Of a stretch of 39,401 bases of DNA, positions 14,105-22,781 are shown piece by piece; the first letter of the stretch is position 1, and every line of letters starts with the position of its first letter. This DNA is from Acidobacteriaceae bacterium (lineage in GTDB: Bacteria > Acidobacteriota > Terriglobia > Terriglobales > Acidobacteriaceae). Both the position numbers and the translations under genes were made by a program. Below the pieces are notes generated by a model that saw only the letters and a list, made by a program, of their open reading frames with translations, had not been told where the DNA came from and ran no database searches. The DNA lies in NCBI GenBank assembly GCA_003151155.1, contig PLWX01000249.1:1-39401 (forward strand), in the 5' to 3' direction.

Positions 14105-17100
14105 ATGGAATCAATTGTGGCTGGAACCGTCTTTGTGCCCGGGCTCGTAGCCCTTGCATTCCTGCTCGTGTTCGCATATCTCCAGCGGCAATCTTCCGAG
14201 CGGTACTTCCGCAGCTGGCAATGGTTTTGGTTGGCGAACACAGTCTGCTACATCCTTGTAGGCGCTGCGGCGGCGAATCCCGGCAATCGCGCTTACCCGG
14301 CGCTGGCCCAGACAGTCGAGCTTTGCGCTGCGGTTGCAATCTTCGTTTCTGCCCGGTATTTCAGTAAGAACAAGCCTCCGGCAGGGCCAAAGTACGTTGT
14401 GCTGGGCGCCCTGGCCTACTGGGCTGGGCTACAAGTCATCGCTCCACTCAATCAACTGATTGGCGTGTATCTCCACGGCTGGGTTGCAGCGCTCGTCGTT
14501 CTCCTCATGGCTGCCATCGAATATACCCGTGTCGCACATCAACGCGATTCGACAGGCTTGCGATGGATGACGGGAGCGATCGCCCTCTGGACCGTGATAC
14601 TGGCCGGCAAACAAATTCCTGCCACCATTCCCATCGGACGCTATCTGCACGGCGCGACCGAGCTCCTCGAACTCCTGCCGCTGCTGCTGCTCGGCACGGC
14701 CATGGTCGTGGTGCTCTTCGATGACGAGCGCCGCGTAATCCAGGACAACGCCTTGGCGTTCTCGTCGCTCGACGTCGATCCCACCATGCCACTCACGCGT
14801 GACCAGATTCGGCCCAGTATCGAGAATTTGCTGGTTCGGTTAATGGGCGTCCTTCACACCGAGCAAGCGGTGCTTTATATCTCGGAACCCTGGCGCGGCA
14901 GCCTGCCTTCGGTGGAACACGGGTTCAGTGCGGAATTCGTGCGCAAGCTCGAAGCCAACGACGCCGGCGACTTTCTCGCCGACCTGGCATTTCGCCGCGG
15001 CGGTTTCCTCACCATCAAGTCGCTGAATGATATTCGCGGCCAAATGCGTTCCAGCGGACATCGAGGATTATCGTCGCTCGTCAGCACGCTGAAGGAAGAA
15101 GGCGTTTCCGGCATGAGCGCGGTCTGCCTGCAGACCCGTGAACGCAACATGGGCGTCGTGCTCTTTCCGCATTCGAAAAATCATGTTTTTTCCGCCAGCC
15201 GTTTGCGACTGCTCCTCTCCGTGAGCATGCAAATCGGCATGACCCTTGAGAATTACCTGCTGGTGCACGACGCGCAGCGCCGTACCAAGGAATTTGAGCT
15301 GCTCACCCAGGTGGGACAGGTCATCAGTTCGCGCCTCGATCCCGACGAAGTTCTCGCCGCAGTCCACCGCGAACTCGGGCGCCTCTTCGATACCACTAAT
15401 TTCTACGTCGCTTTCGTTGACGGGCAGGATCTACGTTATGACTTCGAATTTGTGCGCGGGGAACGCCAGGCCAAACGCACCCGCAAGATCAAAAACGGTC
15501 TGAGTGATTTCGTCATCCGCACCGGACAACCGATCTTGATCCGCTCAGAAATGAAGCGCATCACCCAACGCTTGGGCATTGAGAACAGCGACCATCCGGC
15601 GAACTGCTTTATCGGCGTGCCTATCCGCATGGGCGGAGTCAGTTGCGGCGTGATGGCCGCACTGAATTTCGAGCGCGAATTCGCCTACGAGCAGCGCGAC
15701 GTAGAAGTACTCGCTACCGCTGCCGGGCAGGTGGCGGTGGCGATTGAGAACGCCCGCATGTTCGCGCACGAACAGCGGCGCGCTCGTTATCTCTCGTTCC
15801 TTAACAACGTTTCGCAGACGGCGATCTCCAGCCAGAATGCCGAAGAGATGTTGGAAGAGATCGTCGAGCAGATTCAGAAGAACTTCAATTACGACCACAT
15901 CGGTATCGGGATCCTCGATTACGCCACGAAGGAAATTGAGATCAAGGCGGAAGCCGGGACCACAGCCCACGCCAAAGGAAAGCGGGTGGCGCTGGGTGTC
16001 GGCGTGCTCGGCCGCGTTGCCCGCACCGGCGATACCTCTCTGGTGCAAGACACAGCCGCCACGCATCTCGCCGGCATTTTGCCGGAATCGCGCGCAGCGC
16101 TGTGTATTCCGATCTCGTATGCCGAGACGCTGCTCGGCGTGCTGAATATTGAGAGCCGTCGCGAAAATGCATTCACCGAAGAGGACACGTTGCTGCTTCG
16201 CACTCTTGCCGATTTGCTGGCAACCGCGCTGCACAACGCTTTCGTCTTCCAGAAAATGCAGAAGCAGTCGATCACCGACGGCCTCACCGGCATCAAGACC
16301 CGGCGTTATTTCCTGGAAGCCCTGCAATCGGAATGGAAGCGCGCTTCGCGTTCTACGCGGCCGTTCTCGGTGGTCATGATCGACCTCGACAAGTTCAAGC
16401 AGGTAAATGACAGCATGGGTCACCTGGAAGGCGACCTGGTGCTGGCGCGCATCGCACGATTGCTCGAACAGAAGTGCCGCCAGTCGAACGTGGTCGCCCG
16501 TTTCGGCGGGGATGAATTTGTCATTCTCATGCCGGAAACCAGCATGGACCAGGCGCAGATTCTCGCCGAACGCCTTCGCCTCTGGATCGCTACCGATCCC
16601 ATGCTGAGCGAACATCAGATCACCGGCAGCTTCGGCGTGGCCACCTATCCGCTGCACGGATCGACCGTAGAAGACATCGTGCGTGTCGCCGATGCCGGCA
16701 TGTATGTCTCGAAGCATGCAGGCGGCAACAAGGTCGCGACTGCCGATGAGTTTGTCGAAGGACAAAATTCATTGGTGCAGCGCCAGGTCATCAACGCTTA
16801 CGTCGAAGGATTTCTACAGCGCGAACACTACGGGCCCGAATACACCGCGGAGCTGGTCGCCACGTTGAAGAATTTCGCGAAGAATGAGGCCGGTGGTCAG
16901 CGCGATGTGATGATGGACGCGATCCTCGCACTGAATCGCGCCAGCGAATCGCGCGAACTGTTCGCCTCCGGACACGGCGACCAGGTGGCACGCAACGTCG
17001 AGATGATTGCCCGCGAACTCGGCATTCAAGGCCCAGAGCTGCAGGACTTGGTCTTCGCCGCCCGGATTCACGACGTCGGCAAGATCGTGATCCCCGAAAA

Positions 17101-17482
17101 AATTCTCAACAAGCCGGCGATGTTGACCGAGGACGAACATTATCTCGTCGCCATGCACGCCAACGTTGGCGCTGAGATCGTCGACGCCATCCCCGACTCG
17201 CAACACATCCGCCAGATGGTTCGCCATCATCACGAATCGTTCGATGGCTCAGGCTATCCCGACGGATTGAAGGGTGAGCAAATCCCGCTTTATGCCCGCA
17301 TCATCGCGGTCTCGGAGGCTTATACCTCGATGATGATCGATCGTGCCTACCGCGTGGCCCGAAGCCAGGCCGACGCCGTGCGCGAATTGGAAAGCCGCAG
17401 CGGCTCACAATTCGACGGCATGCTGGTACGTATCCTGATCCGCCAATTCAAAGCCGAGCGCGCCTCGCAAGGCACCGACTAG
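14105..17482 (+). CDS. Membrane GAF-GGDEF-HD-GYP cyclic-di-GMP enzyme
   Basis: This protein of about 1,125 residues starts with a hydrophobic region of six to seven helices (about 1-215). Two or three GAF-like domains (about 245-720) follow. A GGDEF diguanylate cyclase comes next (about 725-880), with IDLDKFKQVNDSMGHLEGD and the intact RFGGDEF near 798-804. A C-terminal HD-GYP phosphodiesterase (about 950-1100) has RIHDVGKIVIP and HHHESFDGSGYPDGL. It could therefore both make and degrade c-di-GMP. The inhibitory I-site reads RQSN instead of RxxD. The usual final metal-ligand Asp of HD-GYP (ADxxDA) reads SEAYTS. Start 14105 gives a natural membrane N-terminus. Its stop shares CTAG with the ispF stop. 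Confidence 0.94.
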   Translation: MESIVAGTVFVPGLVALAFLLVFAYLQRQSSERYFRSWQWFWLANTVCYILVGAAAANPGNRAYPALAQTVELCAAVAIFVSARYFSKNKPPAGPKYVVLGALAYWAGLQVIAPLNQLIGVYLHGWVAALVVLLMAAIEYTRVAHQRDSTGLRWMTGAIALWTVILAGKQIPATIPIGRYLHGATELLELLPLLLLGTAMVVVLFDDERRVIQDNALAFSSLDVDPTMPLTRDQIRPSIENLLVRLMGVLHTEQAVLYISEPWRGSLPSVEHGFSAEFVRKLEANDAGDFLADLAFRRGGFLTIKSLNDIRGQMRSSGHRGLSSLVSTLKEEGVSGMSAVCLQTRERNMGVVLFPHSKNHVFSASRLRLLLSVSMQIGMTLENYLLVHDAQRRTKEFELLTQVGQVISSRLDPDEVLAAVHRELGRLFDTTNFYVAFVDGQDLRYDFEFVRGERQAKRTRKIKNGLSDFVIRTGQPILIRSEMKRITQRLGIENSDHPANCFIGVPIRMGGVSCGVMAALNFEREFAYEQRDVEVLATAAGQVAVAIENARMFAHEQRRARYLSFLNNVSQTAISSQNAEEMLEEIVEQIQKNFNYDHIGIGILDYATKEIEIKAEAGTTAHAKGKRVALGVGVLGRVARTGDTSLVQDTAATHLAGILPESRAALCIPISYAETLLGVLNIESRRENAFTEEDTLLLRTLADLLATALHNAFVFQKMQKQSITDGLTGIKTRRYFLEALQSEWKRASRSTRPFSVVMIDLDKFKQVNDSMGHLEGDLVLARIARLLEQKCRQSNVVARFGGDEFVILMPETSMDQAQILAERLRLWIATDPMLSEHQITGSFGVATYPLHGSTVEDIVRVADAGMYVSKHAGGNKVATADEFVEGQNSLVQRQVINAYVEGFLQREHYGPEYTAELVATLKNFAKNEAGGQRDVMMDAILALNRASESRELFASGHGDQVARNVEMIARELGIQGPELQDLVFAARIHDVGKIVIPEKILNKPAMLTEDEHYLVAMHANVGAEIVDAIPDSQHIRQMVRHHHESFDGSGYPDGLKGEQIPLYARIIAVSEAYTSMMIDRAYRVARSQADAVRELESRSGSQFDGMLVRILIRQFKAERASQGTD

Positions 17483-17943
17483 GCCTTCTCCAGCAACGCC
17501 ACCACGTGCGCCACCGCGGTGTTGTCGAGGTTCAGACCTTCCGGCGTTTTTGCTTTGATCCCTACCGCCGACGTCTCGACCTTCAATAGCTTCGCAACGC
17601 GCTCCTGGATCGCCTTCGCGTGCGGACCAATCTTTGGCGCCGCGAGTACCAGGGTGCAATCCACGTTGCCGACTCTATAGCCTGCCTGCTCGATATGCCG
17701 CATTGCCTCTTCAATGAAGACCACCGAGTTCGCGCCCTTCCACTTCGGATCACTGGGTGGAAAGAAGGCGCCGATATCGCCTGCTGCCACCGCGCCTAGG
17801 AGAGCGTCGGTGATGGCGTGCAGCAGCACGTCGCCATCGCTGTGCCCGCATAGGCCGGGCTCGGCCTGCAATTTCACCCCGCCAATTTTCAACGGAATGC
17901 CAGGCTTGAATTCATGGGAGTCAAAACCAAAACCAATACGCAT
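17479..17943 (-). CDS. ispF: 2-C-methyl-D-erythritol 2,4-cyclodiphosphate synthase
   Basis: This protein of about 154 residues catalyses the cyclisation step of the MEP isoprenoid pathway, releasing CMP. It begins MRIGFGFDSHEF (metal-binding Asp and His) and has CGHSDGDVLLHAITDALLGA, DIGAFFPPSDPKWKGANS and GIKAKTPEGL, all family hallmarks. AAGGAA lies 4 nt before the ATG at 17943, and an extra in-frame ATG precedes it. It follows ispD by about 48 nt on the same strand, so the two are probably co-transcribed. Its stop overlaps the stop of the convergent c-di-GMP gene by 4 nt. Confidence 0.97.
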   Translation of the reverse strand: MRIGFGFDSHEFKPGIPLKIGGVKLQAEPGLCGHSDGDVLLHAITDALLGAVAAGDIGAFFPPSDPKWKGANSVVFIEEAMRHIEQAGYRVGNVDCTLVLAAPKIGPHAKAIQERVAKLLKVETSAVGIKAKTPEGLNLDNTAVAHVVALLEKA

Positions 17944-17991
17944 CATTTCCTTTTCTATTCAGTTTCGATGCAGCCTGCGAGGTTTCGACCC

Positions 17992-18729
17992 TCATCCAGC
18001 CAGGTTTGTCGCGCGGCTATCTTCCTGCGACATGAAGAATTCTGCCAATTCCATGTCGGACGGGTTGGTGATCTTGATGTTCTTCGGCGATCCCATCACC
18101 ACCTGCACTGCGCCTCCATTGCGTTCGATCAGGCTCGCTTCGTCGGTGCCGCTGAACCCGTCGCGGATGGCCTCGTCGAAGGCTTTTTTCAGCACGTCGA
18201 ACCGGAAGCCCTGCGGCGTTTGCGCCAGCACCACGCGTTCGCGCACGATGGTCGAAGTGATCACCGCGCCTTCCGAGGTGCGTTCCACCTGCTTCACCGT
18301 GTCGACCGCCGGAGTTCCGGCAATCGCCGCGCCATATTTCTCCGCCGCCGCGATCACCGCCGTAATCGTTTCCTGGTCTACGAAAGGCCGCACCGCATCG
18401 TGCACCAGGATAATGTCATCGTCGCTCGCCGAGATGGCGTTCAGCGCGTTGGCGACCGAGTCCTGGCGGTGCTCACCGCCTTCCACCAGCTTGATTTCTC
18501 GTTTCAGGCCTGACTTCTCAAGGTGTTTACGGAATCCCGACATTTCATTCTTGCGTAACGCAACCCAGATTTCCGTGACCTGTTTGCACTCCGCAAACTT
18601 GCGCAAGGTGTGAATGAGGATCGGCGTCCCGTTCAACTCAAAGAACTGTTTCGAGGTAACACCAGCTTTGCCGCGGGACATGCGGGTTCCAAGTCCGGCA
18701 GCGGGAATGATAACGATGACTTTCGACAT
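17992..18729 (-). CDS. ispD: 2-C-methyl-D-erythritol 4-phosphate cytidylyltransferase
   Basis: This 245-residue enzyme couples MEP to CTP in the isoprenoid pathway. The N-terminus MSKVIVIIPAAGLGTRMSRG is the nucleotide-binding loop. SKQFFELNGTPIL, ALRKNEM, EGGEHRQDSVANAL, HDAVRPFV and AQTPQGFRFDVL are all typical. Upstream in-frame codons exist, but 18729 gives the family N-terminus and sits 11 nt after a good -10 (TATACT, 18746-18741) with TTGAAC at 18770-18765. The leader would be only a few nucleotides long. It forms an operon with ispF and lies next to the YacL-like gene. Confidence 0.96.
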   Translation of the reverse strand: MSKVIVIIPAAGLGTRMSRGKAGVTSKQFFELNGTPILIHTLRKFAECKQVTEIWVALRKNEMSGFRKHLEKSGLKREIKLVEGGEHRQDSVANALNAISASDDDIILVHDAVRPFVDQETITAVIAAAEKYGAAIAGTPAVDTVKQVERTSEGAVITSTIVRERVVLAQTPQGFRFDVLKKAFDEAIRDGFSGTDEASLIERNGGAVQVVMGSPKNIKITNPSDMELAEFFMSQEDSRATNLAG

Positions 18730-18770
18730 AAGGGACAAAAAGTATAGTGCTCCGAAGGGGGCGAGTTCAA
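18729..18770 (-). promoter_or_regulatory. Promoter of ispDF with a very short leader
   Basis: On the minus strand TTGAAC (18770-18765), an 18-bp spacer and TATACT (18746-18741) precede the ispD ATG by 11 nt. Transcription would start about 5 nt before the start codon, with no room for a Shine-Dalgarno site. Confidence 0.55.
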
Positions 18771-18811
18771 ATCCCGGGCGCACAGGGCTGCGTGATTAAC
18801 AGGGAAGGAAC

Positions 18812-18844
18812 GCCCCGTCCTGCTCACGTGTAGTAGGACGGGGC
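18812..18844 (-). terminator. Strong GC hairpin downstream of the PIN/TRAM gene
   Basis: GCCCCGTCCT (18812-18821) and AGGACGGGGC (18835-18844) form a 10-bp stem with a 13-nt loop, 23 nt after the stop of the gene ending at 18867. The following minus-strand sequence is only moderately T-rich. It probably separates that transcript from ispDF. Confidence 0.65.
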
Positions 18845-18866
18845 ATTCTTACTTCTTGAACGGCCG

Positions 18867-20162
18867 CTACTCGCTTCCGGTTCCGCCCGTACCTGACGAT
18901 GACGCCGCCGGAATGCCCGGCGAACTCGGCGGATTTGCGGTGCCATTCGTAGCCGGGAAAGACGGCTGCGGATTATTTTTGCGCAGGTCCTGCCGCTCCG
19001 GTCTGGTCTCCGTTCCCGGTCGCGGCGCTGGCGCAGCCCGCTCGTCGAACTTACCGAAGATCATCTTGCCCGCCGTGGTCTGCAACACCGACGTGACCGA
19101 GATCTCGATGGTTTTGCCGATCACCTTACGTGCGTTGTCCACCACGACCATGGTTCCGTCGTCGAGATAAGCGACACCCTGGTTGTATTCCTTGCCTTCT
19201 TTCAAGATGAACACCCGCATCAACTCACCGGGCAGCACGATCGGCTTCAACGAATTCGCCAGTTCGTTGATGTTAAGCACGTCGACGCCCTGCAGTTGCG
19301 CGACCTTGTTCAGGTTGAAGTCGTTGGTCACGATCTTGCCTTCATACAGTTTGGCGAGTTCGATCAGCTTAAGATCAACTTCGCGCACCGCGGGAAAATC
19401 GTCTTCCACGATCTGCACATGCAAGCTGGTCAGTTTTTGGACCCGTTGCAGGATGTCGAGTCCGCGGCGTCCACGATTGCGTTTCAGCGAGTCAGCGGAG
19501 TCGGCTACGAGTTGCAGTTCGCGCAGCACGAACTGTGGAATAACAATCGTGCCGTCGAGGAAGCCTGTCTCGGCGATGTCCGCGATACGGCCATCGATGA
19601 TGACACTGGTATCGAGAATCTTAAAGCTCTTGCGGGTCTGTTTCTCGCCGCCAAACAAGCCACCGAGTGCCGCAAGGTTAAGCAGGTCGCCCTTGCCCGC
19701 GCCGATGACCAGTCCTACGTAAGCCATCACCATCATGACGAACAGTTGGAGAAAGCTCTGGGTTGGACCCGGCCCGATGCTGTTGCGAATGACCAGGCTG
19801 AACAGGTAGGCGCCGAAGATTCCCGTAATGCTGCCGATCACTGCCCCGATCAGGCGTTTCAGGCTCGCATTGCGCAGGCGCATTTCAAAGAGGATGACGG
19901 CGGCCCCGATCGCCATACCTAAACCTGCGGCAGGCATTGCCTGCAATCCGAAGGGTTTCAGTACATAGCAAGCCAGGGCAATGACTATGACAAATACCAG
20001 CCGAATAATGACTAGATCCAAGCGCGACCTCCCCAAAGCAACAGCCCCATTCCGGTCCGCCACCGGGAACCTCTCTAGACCTGTTACTTGTCTGTCGAGG
20101 CTAGTCCCGCCTACAGCCAAAAAGGCGAACGGGAACAGAAGTAATAAAAGCAGCCTGACCAT
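18867..20162 (-). CDS. YacL-type membrane protein with PIN and TRAM domains
   Basis: From ATG 20162 this is 431 residues; a GTG start at 20210 would add 16. Hydrophobic helices fill about residues 1-165. A PIN nuclease-like domain (about 175-300) has [24 protein letters not shown] and [12 protein letters not shown], retaining acidic metal positions. A TRAM RNA-binding domain (about 310-380) has [19 protein letters not shown] disordered Pro/Thr/Gly tail ends it. B. subtilis YacL has the same layout and sits beside ispD-ispF-gltX, as here. A membrane-tethered RNase role is suggested by the domains but not proven. No SD marks the start. Confidence 0.9.
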   Translation of the reverse strand: MVRLLLLLLFPFAFLAVGGTSLDRQVTGLERFPVADRNGAVALGRSRLDLVIIRLVFVIVIALACYVLKPFGLQAMPAAGLGMAIGAAVILFEMRLRNASLKRLIGAVIGSITGIFGAYLFSLVIRNSIGPGPTQSFLQLFVMMVMAYVGLVIGAGKGDLLNLAALGGLFGGEKQTRKSFKILDTSVIIDGRIADIAETGFLDGTIVIPQFVLRELQLVADSADSLKRNRGRRGLDILQRVQKLTSLHVQIVEDDFPAVREVDLKLIELAKLYEGKIVTNDFNLNKVAQLQGVDVLNINELANSLKPIVLPGELMRVFILKEGKEYNQGVAYLDDGTMVVVDNARKVIGKTIEISVTSVLQTTAGKMIFGKFDERAAPAPRPGTETRPERQDLRKNNPQPSFPATNGTANPPSSPGIPAASSSGTGGTGSE

Positions 20163-20287
20163 TGGCTGCGGATAATGAAAGAACAAATGGACGATAGAGC
20201 GCACTACCACTTAGTAAAAACTAAAGCCGTCGAAGCACACGCAGCGAACACAGGCGCGAACTCAGGACGGCGGTGCTTCCGAAGTAG

Positions 20288-20303
20288 CCGGAAGTATATA
20301 CCA
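20288..20303 (-). promoter_or_regulatory. Extended -10 promoter of the PIN/TRAM gene
   Basis: On the minus strand TGGTATATAC (TG-N-TATATA; hexamer at 20300-20295) is a good extended -10 element. It would start a transcript near 20288, about 80-125 nt before the possible start codons. Confidence 0.4.
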
Positions 20304-20315
20304 GAGTGACTCGTC

Positions 20316-20347
20316 CCGCCGCGGTGCGTCAAGTGCCGGCGGTTTTT
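20316..20347 (+). terminator. Plus-strand intrinsic terminator-like hairpin
   Basis: CCGCCG (20316-20321) and CGGCGG (20337-20342) are followed by TTTTTCTTT. No plus-strand gene ends nearby (the closest is at 17482), so it either ends an unannotated RNA or is incidental structure in the leader of the divergent PIN/TRAM gene. Confidence 0.5.
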
Positions 20348-20379
20348 CTTTGGATGCATCCTGCCGAATCAGGATCGAT

Positions 20380-20600
20380 AACATCTGCCAAGTAAATAGC
20401 TAACTCCGCTTTTCCGGTTGCGCATCCAGAGCTGCTGCGCCATCTTCAATATGCGCCTGCAAAACGGCGTTACCAGGAATACACCAGGTACTGAGTTGGG
20501 CCGAACCCGAATAGGGAGATGAGCGGCCAAGGGCTCCCGGTCGTTTGGGAGAACCGAATAACCGGCGCAAAATCTCGGGGGAGAGTTAGCGCCGGTTTTT
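20380..20600 (+). ncRNA. Candidate small structured RNA ending in a strong terminator
   Basis: This 220-bp stretch has no ORF but several nested hairpins. GGCCG (about 20500) pairs with CGGCC (about 20525) around an inner CCC/GGG stem. CTCCC/GGGAG closes another hairpin at about 20535-20550. The terminator at 20561-20600 ends the stretch 88 nt before the next gene. I could not match it by eye to 6S, SRP, tmRNA, RNase P or a known riboswitch. It could instead be a cis-regulatory leader of the oxidoreductase at 20689. Confidence 0.3.
20561..20600 (+). terminator. Strong intrinsic terminator in front of the oxidoreductase gene
   Basis: ACCGGCGC (20561-20568) and GCGCCGGT (20589-20596) form an 8-bp GC-rich stem with a 20-nt loop and a run of five T (20596-20600). 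The strand and T-run show a plus-strand transcript ends here, although no coding gene precedes it. Confidence 0.8.
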
Positions 20601-20688
20601 CATTGCACGATAACTCCAAAGGTTAGAAAGACCTGGCGGTACGCGGCATCCTGCTGCTCCCGTCTGGGAACGCGCTAAAATCATCCCC

Positions 20689-21660
20689 ATGAAAGCCATC
20701 CTGGTCGAGCAGCTCGGCAAGTTCGAACATCTCCAGCCGAAGGAAGTTCCCGATCCCGCTCCCAAGTCCGATCAAGTCATCGTCCGGATCGAAGCCGCCG
20801 GCGTAAATTTTGCCGACATCAGCTCCGCCATGGGCAAGTACCCGGGCATAAAAGTCCCTTACATTGGCGGCCGCGAATTTGCCGGCACCGTGGAAGGCAC
20901 CGGCGAACGCGTCATGGGTTACACCCAGACCGGCGCCTTTGCAGAGAAGATCGCGGTCCCTCGCGCGCTCGTCTGGCCGCAACCGCAGGGGTGGACGTCG
21001 GTGGAATCCGCGGCGTTCCCGGTCAATTTCTTTACCGCTTACCTGGTGTATTGGAAGGCCGGACTGACGAAAGATGCGTGGGAGCCCGCGGCACCCTCGA
21101 AAAGTTCACGGCGCGCCTTGATCCACGCAGTTGCCGGCGGCGTCGGCACCGCGGCGGTACAGGTCGGGCGCCTGCTCGGCATCGAGACGATCGGTACTTC
21201 CTCTTCCGATGAAAAGCTCGACCAGGTAAAGAAACTCGGTCTTAACCACGGCATCAATTATTCGCGCGAAGATTATCAGCAGCGGGTCATGGACCTGACC
21301 AACGGCGAAGGCGTGGATTGCGTTTTTGAAATGCTCGGAGGCGAACACACCAAACGGAGCACCCGTTGCACTCGCGACTTCGGACGCGTCATTTTGTACG
21401 GCACCGCCACGGGGGAACGCCCCGAGTTCGATACCCTCACTATGTATTCCAAAAGCGTGAGTGTTCATGGATTATGGCTGAGCACGTTGGCGGGGAACCG
21501 CGAAGTCATCGGAACCGCTTGGAAAACTCTCGCGCCGTGGACGAAATCCGGAGAACTCAAGCCGCAGGTCGGCCACGTCTTTCCGTTAGCAAAAGTGTCG
21601 GAAGCGTTCGCGCTCATGCTCGGACGCAAGAACTACGGCAAGATTATTTTGACGGTTTGA
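20689..21660 (+). CDS. Zinc-independent quinone oxidoreductase (MDR superfamily)
   Basis: This 323-residue protein has the GroES-like N-terminal half (VIVRIEAAGVNFADISSAMGKYPG, GREFAGTVEGTG) and an NAD(P)-binding Rossmann half (LIHAVAGGVGTAAVQVGRLLG). The AGGVG motif indicates NADPH-dependent quinone reductase-type MDR enzymes. It lacks the Cys/His zinc ligands of alcohol dehydrogenases. It would reduce quinones or alpha,beta-unsaturated carbonyls in the cytoplasm. TAAAAT (20676-20681) is 7 nt before the ATG and there is no SD, so the message is probably leaderless. It is convergent with the JAMM gene. Confidence 0.93.
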   Translation: MKAILVEQLGKFEHLQPKEVPDPAPKSDQVIVRIEAAGVNFADISSAMGKYPGIKVPYIGGREFAGTVEGTGERVMGYTQTGAFAEKIAVPRALVWPQPQGWTSVESAAFPVNFFTAYLVYWKAGLTKDAWEPAAPSKSSRRALIHAVAGGVGTAAVQVGRLLGIETIGTSSSDEKLDQVKKLGLNHGINYSREDYQQRVMDLTNGEGVDCVFEMLGGEHTKRSTRCTRDFGRVILYGTATGERPEFDTLTMYSKSVSVHGLWLSTLAGNREVIGTAWKTLAPWTKSGELKPQVGHVFPLAKVSEAFALMLGRKNYGKIILTV

Positions 21661-21689
21661 AGAACGTGCGTGCGCGACGAGGCGCGAAA

Positions 21690-22121
21690 CTATTTCTGGA
21701 GCTTTACTTCTTCCGGCAAGAACCGCCGCTCTTCCAACGCCTGTCCCGCCAGCCGATAAAATGAGATCGCGGCAAATTTTCCTGCCCGCACGCTGACGAT
21801 CGCATACACCGATCCCACCCACAACGCTTGCTCGAGATCAGTTGGCGAAGGCTCGGCCGGATGGTCGGGATGGGAGTGGACGAAGCCCAGGATCTGCAAC
21901 TCATCTTCACGCGATTTGCGCTGCGCCACGATGACCGCCGCAGGCGAGATCGCGTACGCCCGGCGCGGGGTATCGTGGGTGTTCGGCGTCGGCAAAATCC
22001 GCGTCAGGCGGGTGGTCTCCCCATCGCGCGTGCCCAGTAAAATCGCGCAGAATTCTTCCGGATATGCCACTTCCGCCAGTAACTTCAGCTGTTCAAACTC
22101 GCGTTGTGCCAGCATGATCAT
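21690..22121 (-). CDS. JAMM/MPN (Mov34) metalloprotease
   Basis: This 143-residue single-domain protein has the complete JAMM zinc signature: PEE near residue 21 (catalytic Glu), then HSHPDHPAEPSPTD, a perfect HxH-x7-SxxD. Prokaryotic members such as mycobacterial Mec cleave isopeptide or peptide bonds at the C-terminus of ubiquitin-fold sulfur carriers; others act in siderophore or toxin pathways. A MoaD/ThiS-like carrier and an E1-like MoeB-rhodanese enzyme are encoded 5-7 kb away (27150-28677), which makes a shared pathway plausible. No CysM homologue is in the window. GATAAT (22138-22133) lies 11 nt before the ATG, with no SD. Start 22115 is an alternative. Confidence 0.92.
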   Translation of the reverse strand: MIMLAQREFEQLKLLAEVAYPEEFCAILLGTRDGETTRLTRILPTPNTHDTPRRAYAISPAAVIVAQRKSREDELQILGFVHSHPDHPAEPSPTDLEQALWVGSVYAIVSVRAGKFAAISFYRLAGQALEERRFLPEEVKLQK

Positions 22122-22296
22122 GGGCTTTGGTCATTATCGAACATTCTGCGAGTTGCCGATGGCGGACTCAATGTGCGACATTGAGACGTTCCGTTTCTGC
22201 AGCAGGGCAACCGCATTGTCCGCCCCCGTTATCTGAAGCTGCAGGAGCGGTGTCGAGAAACAGCACTGGCTTCGCACGCCAGCAAGCAGGAAGAGA

Positions 22297-22758
22297 ATGA
22301 CAAAGAAGATCAAAGCAAGATCGTACGCGGACTCCAGTTCCTGGTTTCGCGATCATGGATTCGATATCCTCGAGGCGCCTGCCACCAGCAATCGTATCTT
22401 CCTCAAGAAGTACAACGTCTCGGCCGCCATCGAACAGGCTCCAGACGGCACCGCCAAGATCTTTGCTTATCCCGGTTACCTGGTAGGCAACGAGATATCG
22501 AAGCTCGTCGATAAGGGTTACCAGAAGTTCCTCAAGACCTCGAAGCTCGAGATGCCGGCGACCGCCGACCATCTAAAAGCCATGCACGATTTCTCCGAAG
22601 AACTCAAAGAGGGAATCGGCGCGACCAGCCTCTATAACGAATCGATGGGCACGGTCAGCGAGTCCTACCAATACGATCGTGTCAAGGACCGCGACAAGTC
22701 GGAAGCCGACCGCCCCAGACGTCCATGGCAAGCTAAAGAGAAAAAGAATCCCGCCTAG
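22297..22758 (+). CDS. Unrecognised cytoplasmic protein
   Basis: I do not recognise this 153-residue protein. It starts MTKKIKARSYADSSSWFRDHGFDI. It has a compact region with FLKKYNVSAAIEQ and KIFAYPGYLVGNEISKLVDKGYQKFLK, and ends in a highly charged tail (KDRDKSEADRPRRP). There is no signal peptide or membrane segment. AGGAAGAGA directly before the ATG is a good SD, which supports it as a real gene. It is divergent from the JAMM gene and convergent with the FN3 lipoprotein gene, so it appears to be monocistronic. Confidence 0.8.
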   Translation: MTKKIKARSYADSSSWFRDHGFDILEAPATSNRIFLKKYNVSAAIEQAPDGTAKIFAYPGYLVGNEISKLVDKGYQKFLKTSKLEMPATADHLKAMHDFSEELKEGIGATSLYNESMGTVSESYQYDRVKDRDKSEADRPRRPWQAKEKKNPA

Positions 22759-22781
22759 AAAACGGAATTCGCAAATCGCGC

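Noticed and set aside
15545-16765. Minus-strand ORF (406 codons) inside the GGDEF-HD-GYP gene
   Set aside because: It lies wholly antisense to well-conserved GAF and GGDEF sequence and shows no family motif.
18755-18785. tRNA T-arm-like sequence (GAGTTCAAATCCCGGG) upstream of ispD
   Set aside because: The stem has mismatches, there is no matching acceptor, D or anticodon arm upstream, and the TTCAA is better explained as the -35 (TTGAAC on the minus strand) of the ispD promoter.
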